DNA from: Cyanobacteria bacterium UBA7694
GTDB lineage: Bacteria; Cyanobacteriota; Sericytochromatia; UBA7694
Reading direction: 5' to 3'
DNA: 8,943 nt
Assembly: GCA_002482705.1 (NCBI GenBank)
Contig: DLGM01000319.1
Span: forward strand, 31,325-40,267
The notes beneath the pieces were generated by a model. That model was given only the letters and a program-made list of their open reading frames with translations, searched no databases and was not told the origin of the DNA. Positions 1 through 7,300 of this stretch are shown here, piece after piece (the first letter of the stretch is position 1; every line of letters begins with the position of its first letter). The position numbers and the translations under genes were made by a program.

Positions 1-1496
1 CGGTAGGTATCAAAACCCACCACCAGCGTTTCTTGGACGCTTAAAGCACTGGCTAACTGCACCCGCAGATGCAAAAAACCTGCGCTGATCGAAGCCTGGA
101 TTTTTCGGATTCGTCGTGTATCTTCCTGTAATGTTTGGAAAGGACGCGGCTCGTCATCAAAGGCAATCAAACCAAAGTTTTCCTCCGGCGACATGAGATT
201 GTGCCACCGGGAAAAATGTTCCCTCGGCAACGCCAGTTCATCCACAATCCAAGTGCGCTTCCACCACTCGTCCATCCAGGCGAAAATCATACCCCCAGCG
301 GTATTGGCCAGATGTAAGTCGCGGGTCATGCGCACATTGTGTTGCCCCTGCTGCGCTTCACTATGGCCGCCGTGGTGAATGCCACTCGGGCTATAGTGGG
401 CATTGCCCCAGCTTGAGGGGGCACCATATTCAGCAATCACCAGCGGCATATGGGCATAATGGGCTTTGAGCGCGCGTAAATAACCCAGATAGTTATTCGT
501 GCCCTGTTCATCACGGGCCTCGCGGTAGATCGGGTCGTCGTTGATAAAATCAGGGTAATAGGGGTAGGCATGAAAGCTGGCAAAATAGCCCCCGGGCATC
601 TTGGCCGTATCGAGCTGGGCAAAGTCAATCGCAGCAATGTCCTCTGAACTGTGTTCTTCACTCTCGGTAGGATGTGTCAGGGGATCCAGCGTCGGCCAGC
701 TCGAAATACTGACCGGACGTGTCACTTGGTAATGGGACTGCTCATAGGCCAAGAGTGACTCCATGCGCTGGGCCAACCAAACCTCGGAAGGAGTTCCCTG
801 CGGTAAGTGCACATAGTCCCCTTTAAATTGGGTTTGTTCCGGGTGAGCGGCATCTGTGTCACGGATTTCCTGAGGGGAAATTTCACGCCCCATAATCCAC
901 CCGGCCACCCAACGGGAGATATTGACCCGGTAAGTGCCATAAGCGCGACCCGTACGTGAAGTGAGGGTCAGGCGGCCATGCACCGCATCCACGGCTTCGC
1001 GGATATTGCGCTCAAATTCAGCGGTCGCTTGGTACAACTCCCGATGGCCATCCTCCTCAATCCAAACCCCATGAAAGAGGTAGAGAGGGCGCTCGGGATG
1101 GGACTGATTGTATCTGGCCAGCTCTTCATAAAAGTGGGGAGGATGGAGGGTATAAATGCGCAGATTGTTAAAACCCACTTCGCCCATGCGTTTAAACCAC
1201 CGGGCATACTGCTCACGAGTGACCGCCAGATCCCCTGCCTGGCTTCCGGGAATGCCCACCCCCAGGTTCACCCCTTTGAGGTAAAAATCGACGTATTGTT
1301 TACCATCCCAACGCTGCAAATAGGTGGCATGTTTGGCATGGAAAGGCACCGGATGAGTGGCTGGAAATTGTAACAGGGCAGTATCTGGTGGCGGCACAAT
1401 CCCCACCAAACTCCCCAAAGTATTGTCTACCAGTTGGCATCCCGTATATATAAAAATGAACCCAAGCCTAAACACCCAAATTAAAAAGTTGCGCAT
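1..1496 (-). CDS. Glycoside-hydrolase-like (beta/alpha)8 lipoprotein, 3' end cut off by the window
   Basis: Continuous minus-strand reading frame of 498 codons from ATG at 1496 with no stop before the window edge. The first 19 residues are a hydrophobic signal segment (MRNFLIWVFRLGFIFIYTGC) ending in a lipobox-like YTGC, so I infer an exported lipoprotein; Tyr at -3 is not ideal. The body reads like a clan GH-A TIM barrel: KGVNLG near residue 75 (strand 1), GFNNLRIYTLHPP (strand 2), then a MGRE motif with Glu205 as likely acid/base and IAEYG with Glu356 as likely nucleophile. WMDEWWKRTW at 407-416 resembles aromatic segments late in such barrels. The last ~45 visible residues begin a beta-rich segment (FLHLRVQL, LVVGFDTY), suggesting a C-terminal accessory domain beyond the edge. 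It is related in style to GH2/GH5-type enzymes; the substrate is unknown. No clear Shine-Dalgarno precedes the ATG, so the start is less certain than the frame. It is divergent from dnaE. Confidence 0.75.
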   Translation of the reverse strand, partial: MRNFLIWVFRLGFIFIYTGCQLVDNTLGSLVGIVPPPDTALLQFPATHPVPFHAKHATYLQRWDGKQYVDFYLKGVNLGVGIPGSQAGDLAVTREQYARWFKRMGEVGFNNLRIYTLHPPHFYEELARYNQSHPERPLYLFHGVWIEEDGHRELYQATAEFERNIREAVDAVHGRLTLTSRTGRAYGTYRVNISRWVAGWIMGREISPQEIRDTDAAHPEQTQFKGDYVHLPQGTPSEVWLAQRMESLLAYEQSHYQVTRPVSISSWPTLDPLTHPTESEEHSSEDIAAIDFAQLDTAKMPGGYFASFHAYPYYPDFINDDPIYREARDEQGTNNYLGYLRALKAHYAHMPLVIAEYGAPSSWGNAHYSPSGIHHGGHSEAQQGQHNVRMTRDLHLANTAGGMIFAWMDEWWKRTWIVDELALPREHFSRWHNLMSPEENFGLIAFDDEPRPFQTLQEDTRRIRKIQASISAGFLHLRVQLASALSVQETLVVGFDTY

Positions 1497-1605
1497 GAAT
1501 CTATGATATACCAGCCCACACTTCAGCTGTTGTAAGAAGGAAAACCAAGCTCCGTCGCGTCAAAGTAGCCCAAGCAGCAAGGGTAAATCCAGGCTGTCCA
1601 TTTGT

Positions 1606-1611
1606 TAGAAT
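1606..1611 (+). promoter_or_regulatory. Possible -10 element of the dnaE promoter
   Basis: TAGAAT lies in the 151-base spacer between the divergent lipoprotein gene and dnaE, 36 bases before the dnaE ATG. No convincing -35 box is seen 16-18 bases upstream (the bases there are GTAAAT-like). The same hexamer sits at the identical distance before the next plus-strand gene, which is the main support. The rest of the spacer shows nothing I can name; a promoter for the divergent gene must lie there but I cannot place it. Confidence 0.35.
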
Positions 1612-1631
1612 AGAACTTACCCCCGATTGAC

Positions 1632-1637
1632 GAGAGG
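1632..1637 (+). promoter_or_regulatory. Shine-Dalgarno site that selects the dnaE ATG
   Basis: GAGAGG ends 10 bases before the ATG at 1648. The in-frame TTG at 1627 lies upstream of this site and has no purine-rich site of its own. The protein from 1648 (MAPPGFVHCNLHTEFS) aligns with the usual short lead-in of DnaE proteins, so 1648 is the preferred start. Confidence 0.6.
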
Positions 1638-1647
1638 TTCTGAGCCT

Positions 1648-4600
1648 ATGGCCCCCCCCGGATTTGTTCACTGCAATCTGCACACCGAATTTTCACTGTT
1701 GGACTCCACCGTCCGCATTGATGAGGCCGTCAAGCGGGCCGCCGAATTGGGCATGCCCGCTCTGTCAATCACGGACAGCGGAGTCATGTACGGAGCCTTT
1801 CAATTTTATAAATCGGCGCGCAAACATGGCATTAAACCGATCATTGGCTGTGAAATGTACGTGGCCCCACGCGGCATTGAAGACCGAACGGTTCGCCATG
1901 CCAAGGGTAACGCTCAGCGTTTAACCCTGATTGCCAAAAACAATGAGGGGTATCGCAACCTGCTCAAACTGGTCAGCTTGGCCCATATTGACGGCTTTTA
2001 TTATAAGCCGCGCGTCGATCACGCCCTGCTCGAAAAATACAGTGGGGGCCTGATCGCCATGAGTGCCGGCATGATGGGCGAAATCCCCCTGCAATTGGCC
2101 GACAAAAACCATGCCGAAGCCGTCCGCTTAGCCAAATGGTACCGTGAGCGCTTCGACTTTTACCTCGAAGTGCAAAACCACGGCCTCCAGTTACAACACA
2201 AAATTAACCAGGACCTTGTCAAACTCGGGAAAGAACTCGACATCCCGATTGCCGCCAGCAACGATGTCCATTACCTCACCAAAGAGGATTCCAAAACCCA
2301 CGAAATTGTCCTGTGTATTGCTGACGGTAAAACCTTTGAAGACACGACCCGTTATCGTTATCCCGGCGGGCCGGAATATTACCTCAAAAGTGCTGAGGAA
2401 ATGGCCTTGCTTTTCCCGGAGCTGCCAGAGGCCCTGAGCAATACCCTTGAGATCGCCGAGAAATGCCACGTCATCATTGAAACGGGCAACTACAAACTGC
2501 CGGTTTATCAAGTGCCTCCGGGCATGGACGAAAAAAGCTATATGCGCGAACTGGTCTGGCAAGGCATCCGTGAGCGCTACGGAGATCCCACCGAAGAAAT
2601 CCGCCAACGGGTTGAATTCGAACTGGGCGTTATCGAACGCATGGGTTTTGCCAGTTATTTCTTGGTCGTCTGGGACTTTATCGCCTACGCCCGTCGCCAT
2701 GGCATTTCTGTTGGCCCGGGCCGGGGCTCCGCCGCAGGCAGCATTGTCTCTTACGCCCTACGCATTACCGACATCGATCCGCTGGCCTACCAATTGCTGT
2801 TTGAACGCTTCCTCAACCCCGACCGCATCAGCATGCCTGACGTCGACATTGACTTCTGTATTGACCGCCGCGAAGAAGTGATCCAGTATGTCACCAGAAA
2901 ATACGGCGCTGACAAAGTGGCTCAGATTTTAACCGTCGGTACCCTAGGAGCCAAACAGGTCATTCGTGACGTGGCTAAAACCCTGGGCCTACCGCCATCA
3001 GAAGCCGACCGCCTGGCCAAAATGATTCCCGGCAAACCCGGCACCAAACTCAAAGATGTCCTCAATGCGGAAGGTTCCGACTTGGCCAAAGAAGCCGCCA
3101 AGAGCCCCGTCATCCAAGAGGTGATCGAGTATTCCCTCAAGTTGGAAGGCAATGCCCGCCAAGTCGGTATTCACGCCGCCGGGGTTGTCATCTCCCGCGA
3201 TGCCCTGGATACCGTTGTCCCCCTGCGTTCAGAAGATGGCAAACTCATCACCCAATACACCAAAGACGAAGTCGAAGAAGTCGGGCTGCTGAAAATGGAC
3301 TTCTTAGGCCTGCGCAACCTGACCATGATCAGCAAAACCCTGCAAATTCTCGAACAGTCGCGGGGTATCCAACTGGATATGGGGACGGTCACCCTAGAGG
3401 ATCTCAAATCTTATGAACTGCTCAGCTCCGGCCATACGATTGGGGTGTTCCAGTTAGAGTCTTCGGGCATGCAAAAGTTAGTGCGCAATATGAAACCCAA
3501 CTGTCTGGAGGACATTACCGCACTGGTGGCGCTGTATCGCCCTGGCCCGCTGGGAACCGGCATGGACGTTGACTTTGTCGAGCGCAAATTTGGCCGCCAA
3601 GAAGTCAGTTATTACGACCCTTCGCTCACCGAACTCATTCAACCGATCCTCAAAGACACCTATGGCCTGATTTTGTACCAAGAACAGATCATGCAAATTT
3701 CGCGGGCCGTCGGCGGCTTCACGCCCGGCCAAGCGGATACCCTGCGCAAAGCGATGGGTAAAAAACAAAAAGACGTCATGGACAAAATGAAGTCGAAGTT
3801 TGTGGATGGGGCCGAGAACAACCACATTCGCCGCGAAGTGGCCGACATGTTATTCGGCGTCATGGAAAAGTTCGCGGAATACGGCTTCAACAAGAGCCAC
3901 AGTGCTGCTTATGCCTATGTCGCCTATCAGACCGCCTATCTCAAAGCCAATTATCCGGTCGAATACATGGCGGCCCTCATTTCCAGCGTCATGAGCACTC
4001 AGGACAAGGTGCCCCTGTATGTGGGCGAAGCCCGGCGCATGAAAATTCGCATTTTGCCCCCGGACATCAACCAAAGCACCGACAACTTCAGTGTCCGGGA
4101 ACAAAACATCCGTTTTGGCCTAGGAGCCGTCAAAAACCTGGGCAGTACCGCAATTGAAAATATTATCCATGAGCGCAAAGAGAATGGGCCTTTTGCCTCT
4201 ATTTTTGATTTTTGCAAGCGCGTCGATTTACGCATTGTTAATAAACGCTCGATTGAAAGCCTGATCAAGGCCGGGGCCTTTGGCGAATTACACCCCAACC
4301 GCCAGCAATTGGTAGCCAGCCTGGATGCCATTATGGATACCGCCACCCGTGATCAAAAAGCACGCAACAATGGGCAGATCAGCCTTTTTGATATGGTCGA
4401 AGACCTCGACTTCACCAGCACCCCCCCCCTGGTGGAGATTGAAGAGTATGGCTGGGAAGAGTTATTGAACCTGGAAAAAGAAGTGATTGGTTTATATGTT
4501 TCAGGACACCCTCTTGATGTGGTTAAAGAACAAGTAGAAGCGTTTGGGCTCCATCAAACCCACGAACTGGAAGAGTTAGAAGAAGGTCGTGAGGTAACCA

Positions 4601-5115
4601 TTGCCGGTTTAGTTGTAGAAAGACGCCCGATTAGCACGCGCACGGGCAAAAACATGCTTGTGCTCAAAATTGAAGACATGACAGGGCAAGCCGAGGTCAT
4701 TGTTTTTTCCAAACAACTGGAACAATGGAACAACTTTTTACATGAAAATGACAAATTATTAGTAAAAGCAACAATTAAACCGCGCAGAGATGATAATGAC
4801 AGCCTGTCAGTTTCATTTAATAGCGCAGTTTCCCTCTCTAACATGTCATTTTTGAAAGTCACCTTTCATGAGTTTGATTTACAGGATCTCACCGGCGTCA
4901 AATATGTACTCACCAATCACTCGGGGGAAACACCGGTACTATTCTGCTCGCTTAAAGATCCTGGCTACATGCTCTCCCTCGGAAGTGATTTTTGGGTCAC
5001 ACCCAACGAGGCCTTACTCAATAACCTACGCAAAAGGCCCAGTATCAAAAGCGTCATTTTAGAAGGGCAAGCGCTTGAAAGCACAGAAGCATTCAGCGAA
5101 GCCTTATTAACTTAG
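1648..5115 (+). CDS. dnaE: DNA polymerase III alpha subunit
   Basis: Replicative DNA polymerase, the catalytic core of the holoenzyme, 1155 residues from ATG 1648 (close to the ~1160 of E. coli DnaE). Order of domains: PHP domain about 5-285; palm with GPGRGSAAGS at 356-365 and catalytic Asp400 and Asp402 in PDVDIDF; third catalytic Asp551 in LLKMDFLGL; fingers with LYQEQIM and GFNKSHSAAYAY; a beta-clamp-binding QISLF at 910-914; an OB-fold starting near 983 (VTIAGLVV...); and a C-terminal segment probably contacting the clamp loader. Polymerase residues look intact. In the PHP domain several metal ligands are replaced (Asn10, Ser44, Arg91, Gly141 where His, His, His and Cys are usual), while His12, Glu69, Asp206 and His208 remain, so PHP-based proofreading is probably lost and a separate DnaQ-type exonuclease is expected. 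Runs of eight C (codons 2-5) and nine C (codons 925-928) are present. Base composition falls towards A+T after about 4440. No intein or frameshift is seen. Confidence 0.97.
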   Translation: MAPPGFVHCNLHTEFSLLDSTVRIDEAVKRAAELGMPALSITDSGVMYGAFQFYKSARKHGIKPIIGCEMYVAPRGIEDRTVRHAKGNAQRLTLIAKNNEGYRNLLKLVSLAHIDGFYYKPRVDHALLEKYSGGLIAMSAGMMGEIPLQLADKNHAEAVRLAKWYRERFDFYLEVQNHGLQLQHKINQDLVKLGKELDIPIAASNDVHYLTKEDSKTHEIVLCIADGKTFEDTTRYRYPGGPEYYLKSAEEMALLFPELPEALSNTLEIAEKCHVIIETGNYKLPVYQVPPGMDEKSYMRELVWQGIRERYGDPTEEIRQRVEFELGVIERMGFASYFLVVWDFIAYARRHGISVGPGRGSAAGSIVSYALRITDIDPLAYQLLFERFLNPDRISMPDVDIDFCIDRREEVIQYVTRKYGADKVAQILTVGTLGAKQVIRDVAKTLGLPPSEADRLAKMIPGKPGTKLKDVLNAEGSDLAKEAAKSPVIQEVIEYSLKLEGNARQVGIHAAGVVISRDALDTVVPLRSEDGKLITQYTKDEVEEVGLLKMDFLGLRNLTMISKTLQILEQSRGIQLDMGTVTLEDLKSYELLSSGHTIGVFQLESSGMQKLVRNMKPNCLEDITALVALYRPGPLGTGMDVDFVERKFGRQEVSYYDPSLTELIQPILKDTYGLILYQEQIMQISRAVGGFTPGQADTLRKAMGKKQKDVMDKMKSKFVDGAENNHIRREVADMLFGVMEKFAEYGFNKSHSAAYAYVAYQTAYLKANYPVEYMAALISSVMSTQDKVPLYVGEARRMKIRILPPDINQSTDNFSVREQNIRFGLGAVKNLGSTAIENIIHERKENGPFASIFDFCKRVDLRIVNKRSIESLIKAGAFGELHPNRQQLVASLDAIMDTATRDQKARNNGQISLFDMVEDLDFTSTPPLVEIEEYGWEELLNLEKEVIGLYVSGHPLDVVKEQVEAFGLHQTHELEELEEGREVTIAGLVVERRPISTRTGKNMLVLKIEDMTGQAEVIVFSKQLEQWNNFLHENDKLLVKATIKPRRDDNDSLSVSFNSAVSLSNMSFLKVTFHEFDLQDLTGVKYVLTNHSGETPVLFCSLKDPGYMLSLGSDFWVTPNEALLNNLRKRPSIKSVILEGQALESTEAFSEALLT

Positions 5116-5207
5116 GTTTCATTCGCCTTTCTATGCTGAAAACGCCCCTTAATTTGTCAAACGTAATTTTGTAGGCAACAGGGCTTTTGTTGTCCGCCCA
5201 GTAAAGG

Positions 5208-5213
5208 TAGAAT
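5208..5213 (+). promoter_or_regulatory. Possible -10 element of the GspE/PilB-like gene
   Basis: TAGAAT lies 36 bases before the ATG at 5250. Possible -35 partners are TTTTGT at 5185-5190 (17-base spacer) or TTGTTG at 5187-5192 (15-base spacer), neither strong. It suggests that the gene is transcribed separately from dnaE. A short imperfect hairpin (5174-5180 with 5188-5194) overlaps the -35 area but lacks a T-tract. Confidence 0.4.
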
Positions 5214-5235
5214 GAGGGACATCTATTACCAGCCT

Positions 5236-5240
5236 GGGAG
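5236..5240 (+). promoter_or_regulatory. Shine-Dalgarno site of the GspE/PilB-like gene
   Basis: GGGAG with a 9-base gap to the ATG at 5250. A second purine stretch, AAGGA at 5244-5248, is too close to the start to act for that ATG. Confidence 0.55.
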
Positions 5241-5249
5241 TGCAAGGAC

Positions 5250-7247
5250 ATGTCTACGCAGAGTACCAAACCGAATTTTAAAATCGGAGAGCTTCTGGTG
5301 AAAGAGGGTTATCTCACCATGGATGCCCTGAACAAAGTCCTGGACATGCAGCGCCAGCAAAAAAACAGTCTCAGCCAAGAATACAAACCCTTTGGCCAAA
5401 TTTGTATTGATCTCAACCTGATCAGCCGTGAAGAGCTACAGCGCTTCCTCAAGCGCTATGAAAAGCGCATTTATATTGGTGAGCTGCTCATGAACATGGG
5501 GCTGATCACTCCCAAACATGTGGAATTTGCGCTCACCCAGCAGGCCAAAGATGGGCAAAAGTTTGGTCAGATTTTGGTCACCAACAACATTATTACCGAA
5601 TCCCAACTCACCGATGCCCTGAGCATGCAGTTGGACGTGCCCCGGATTATTCCCTCGTTAGAACTGATCGACAAAACCCTCTTGCAAGGGCTACCAGAGG
5701 AGTTTTTAACCGAGCACCAATTTTTACCCGTCTTTAAAGATGGACGCACCATTACCGTGGTCATGGGGGACCCGGACAACAAAGGCCTGATTCGCAGTCT
5801 CGAACAGACCTTTAATGCCAATATCAGTGCCGCCATTGCGTCGCCCACCGACATTTTGCGTACCATTCGTGAACATTTCCATGGCCATGCTCCAGCAGAT
5901 CCGGCAGCAGCAGCCAGTGGCGCTCCGGCCACCGCTCCCACAGCTCCGAGCAAAATTCAGGTGGGGGACACCAACCTCAACGAAAACCAGCAAACTCAGC
6001 AAGACAACTCGGTGGTCAGCTTTTTGCTGACCAATGCCCTCAAAGACCGGGCCACCGATATCCACGTCGAACCCCAAGAAAAACACATCCGCATTCGTTA
6101 CCGCATTGACGGGGTTCTGCACCACAAAACCGATTTACCCGCCAAACTGGCTTCCAACCTGATTTCACGCCTCAAGCAGTTGTGCGGGCTCAACCCCGAA
6201 AATACCCACACCAGCCAAGAGGGTAGCACCAGTGGCAATGTCATGGGCAAAGACATCAAGCTGGAAATTTCCACCTACCCCAGCCTGTGGGGCGAAAAAA
6301 TGGTGGTCCACCTCAAAGAAAAAGACAGTGCCACCCAAAGCCTGTTGCTCAACCTGGATCGCATTGGTTTTTCACCCCTGTATTTACAGCGTTATCAAGG
6401 GCTGCTGACCCAACCAGGCGGCATTACCATCATGACCGGCCCGGCCAATACTGGCAAGAGCATGACCCTTTATGCCTCCGTCAACTACCTCAACCAACAA
6501 AACCGTTCGATCATTACCGTTGAGGACCCGATTGAATGCGTGGTTCCGGGAACCGTCCAGGGCAGTTTTGCAAAAAACAGCACCTTCAGTTATGCCCAGA
6601 TGTTAGCCGCCGCCATGCGCCAAGATCCAGATATTTTAATGGTCAGCGAAATCCGCGATGGTGATACCATGCAAGCCATTGTTGAAGCCGCTCTGACTGG
6701 CTGTAAAGTGATGACCACTTTCCGCTCTTTTGATGCCACTGGTGCCATGTTACGCCTGATGGAGCTGGGATTACAAAACTATTTGGTGTCTTCGAGCAAC
6801 TTAACCGTCATTTCCCAGCGTTTAGTGCGCCGTCTCTGTGATAACTGCAAAGCCCCCGCTAAGGCCAACCCCAATATTCTGAAACAGCTTGGGCTGGTGG
6901 GTGTAGATCCCAACAGTTATGACTTGTATCGCCCGGTGGGTTGCCCGGAATGTAATGGCCGCGGCTTTGAAGGGCAAACCGCCATTCATGAAGTTTTGGT
7001 CATCAACGAAGCGATCCGTGAAGCCTTACAAGCCCGCAAACCCGCAGCGACCATTCGCGGCATTGCCCGCACGGAAGCCAAACTGGTCTCCATGGCTGAA
7101 GATGGTTTATACAAAGCGATTGAGGGGATTACCTCGCTAGAGGAAGTTCAGCGCGTCGCCTTTGTTAATGAATACGACTCCCAAACCCCCTGGGAAGCAG
7201 AAGAAATTTATTCGATCTGTACGGGGATGGAGCCCGAGTTCCTCTAG
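5250..7247 (+). CDS. GspE/PilB-family secretion or type IV pilus assembly ATPase with divergent catalytic boxes
   Basis: A 665-residue cytoplasmic ATPase of the type II secretion/type IV pilus extension family, which powers pilin polymerisation at an inner-membrane platform. N-terminus: four 24-residue repeats at 11-34, 47-70, 75-98 and 104-127 with Gly at position 3, matching the MshEN (c-di-GMP-binding) pattern, followed by a T2SSE-N-like segment with VVMGDPDN. An Ala/Pro-rich linker covers about 212-235. ATPase part: TDIHVEP at 269-275; Walker A GPANTGKS at 397-404 (Lys403); Asp box VEDPIE at 424-429; Walker B DPDILMVSEIRD with catalytic Glu467. The tetracysteine zinc site is complete (Cys530, 533, 565, 568). 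Oddities: Glu339 and His354 stand where family members usually have arginines (RVST...R), Cys485 and Arg492 replace the two His-box histidines, and Ser466 replaces the Gly before Glu467. It may be a specialised paralogue rather than the housekeeping PilB. No pilin, platform or retraction gene is adjacent. Confidence 0.9.
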   Translation: MSTQSTKPNFKIGELLVKEGYLTMDALNKVLDMQRQQKNSLSQEYKPFGQICIDLNLISREELQRFLKRYEKRIYIGELLMNMGLITPKHVEFALTQQAKDGQKFGQILVTNNIITESQLTDALSMQLDVPRIIPSLELIDKTLLQGLPEEFLTEHQFLPVFKDGRTITVVMGDPDNKGLIRSLEQTFNANISAAIASPTDILRTIREHFHGHAPADPAAAASGAPATAPTAPSKIQVGDTNLNENQQTQQDNSVVSFLLTNALKDRATDIHVEPQEKHIRIRYRIDGVLHHKTDLPAKLASNLISRLKQLCGLNPENTHTSQEGSTSGNVMGKDIKLEISTYPSLWGEKMVVHLKEKDSATQSLLLNLDRIGFSPLYLQRYQGLLTQPGGITIMTGPANTGKSMTLYASVNYLNQQNRSIITVEDPIECVVPGTVQGSFAKNSTFSYAQMLAAAMRQDPDILMVSEIRDGDTMQAIVEAALTGCKVMTTFRSFDATGAMLRLMELGLQNYLVSSSNLTVISQRLVRRLCDNCKAPAKANPNILKQLGLVGVDPNSYDLYRPVGCPECNGRGFEGQTAIHEVLVINEAIREALQARKPAATIRGIARTEAKLVSMAEDGLYKAIEGITSLEEVQRVAFVNEYDSQTPWEAEEIYSICTGMEPEFL

Positions 7248-7257
7248 ACCTGAGCCC

Positions 7258-7290
7258 AAAGGGACAGCCTTTAATTTAAGCTGTCCCTTT
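7258..7290. terminator. Bidirectional hairpin terminator between convergent genes
   Basis: A perfect 11-bp inverted repeat, AAAGGGACAGC at 7258-7268 and GCTGTCCCTTT at 7280-7290, encloses an A+T-rich 11-base loop. It lies between the stop of the GspE/PilB-like gene (7247) and the stop of the convergent hydrolase gene (7301). The stem has A runs and T runs at its ends, so either strand gives a short T stretch, but there is no long T-tract after it in either direction. Confidence 0.75.
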
Positions 7291-7300
7291 GTGAATAATT

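Noticed and set aside
978..1373. 131-codon plus-strand open frame
   Set aside because: Lies wholly antisense to the glycoside-hydrolase-like gene; the product has no recognisable motifs.
1627..1647. Upstream in-frame TTG start for dnaE adding seven residues
   Set aside because: No Shine-Dalgarno precedes it, and the GAGAGG site and DnaE N-terminal alignment favour ATG 1648.
2191..2700. 169-codon minus-strand open frame inside dnaE
   Set aside because: Antisense shadow of the conserved dnaE frame.
5174..5194. Possible dnaE terminator hairpin (7 bp with one G-T pair)
   Set aside because: Short, no following T-tract and overlapping the putative -35 region; too weak to call.
5567..6125. Two overlapping minus-strand open frames (128 and 133 codons) within the ATPase gene
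   Set aside because: Antisense to a well-supported gene, low-complexity products, no ribosome site or motif support.
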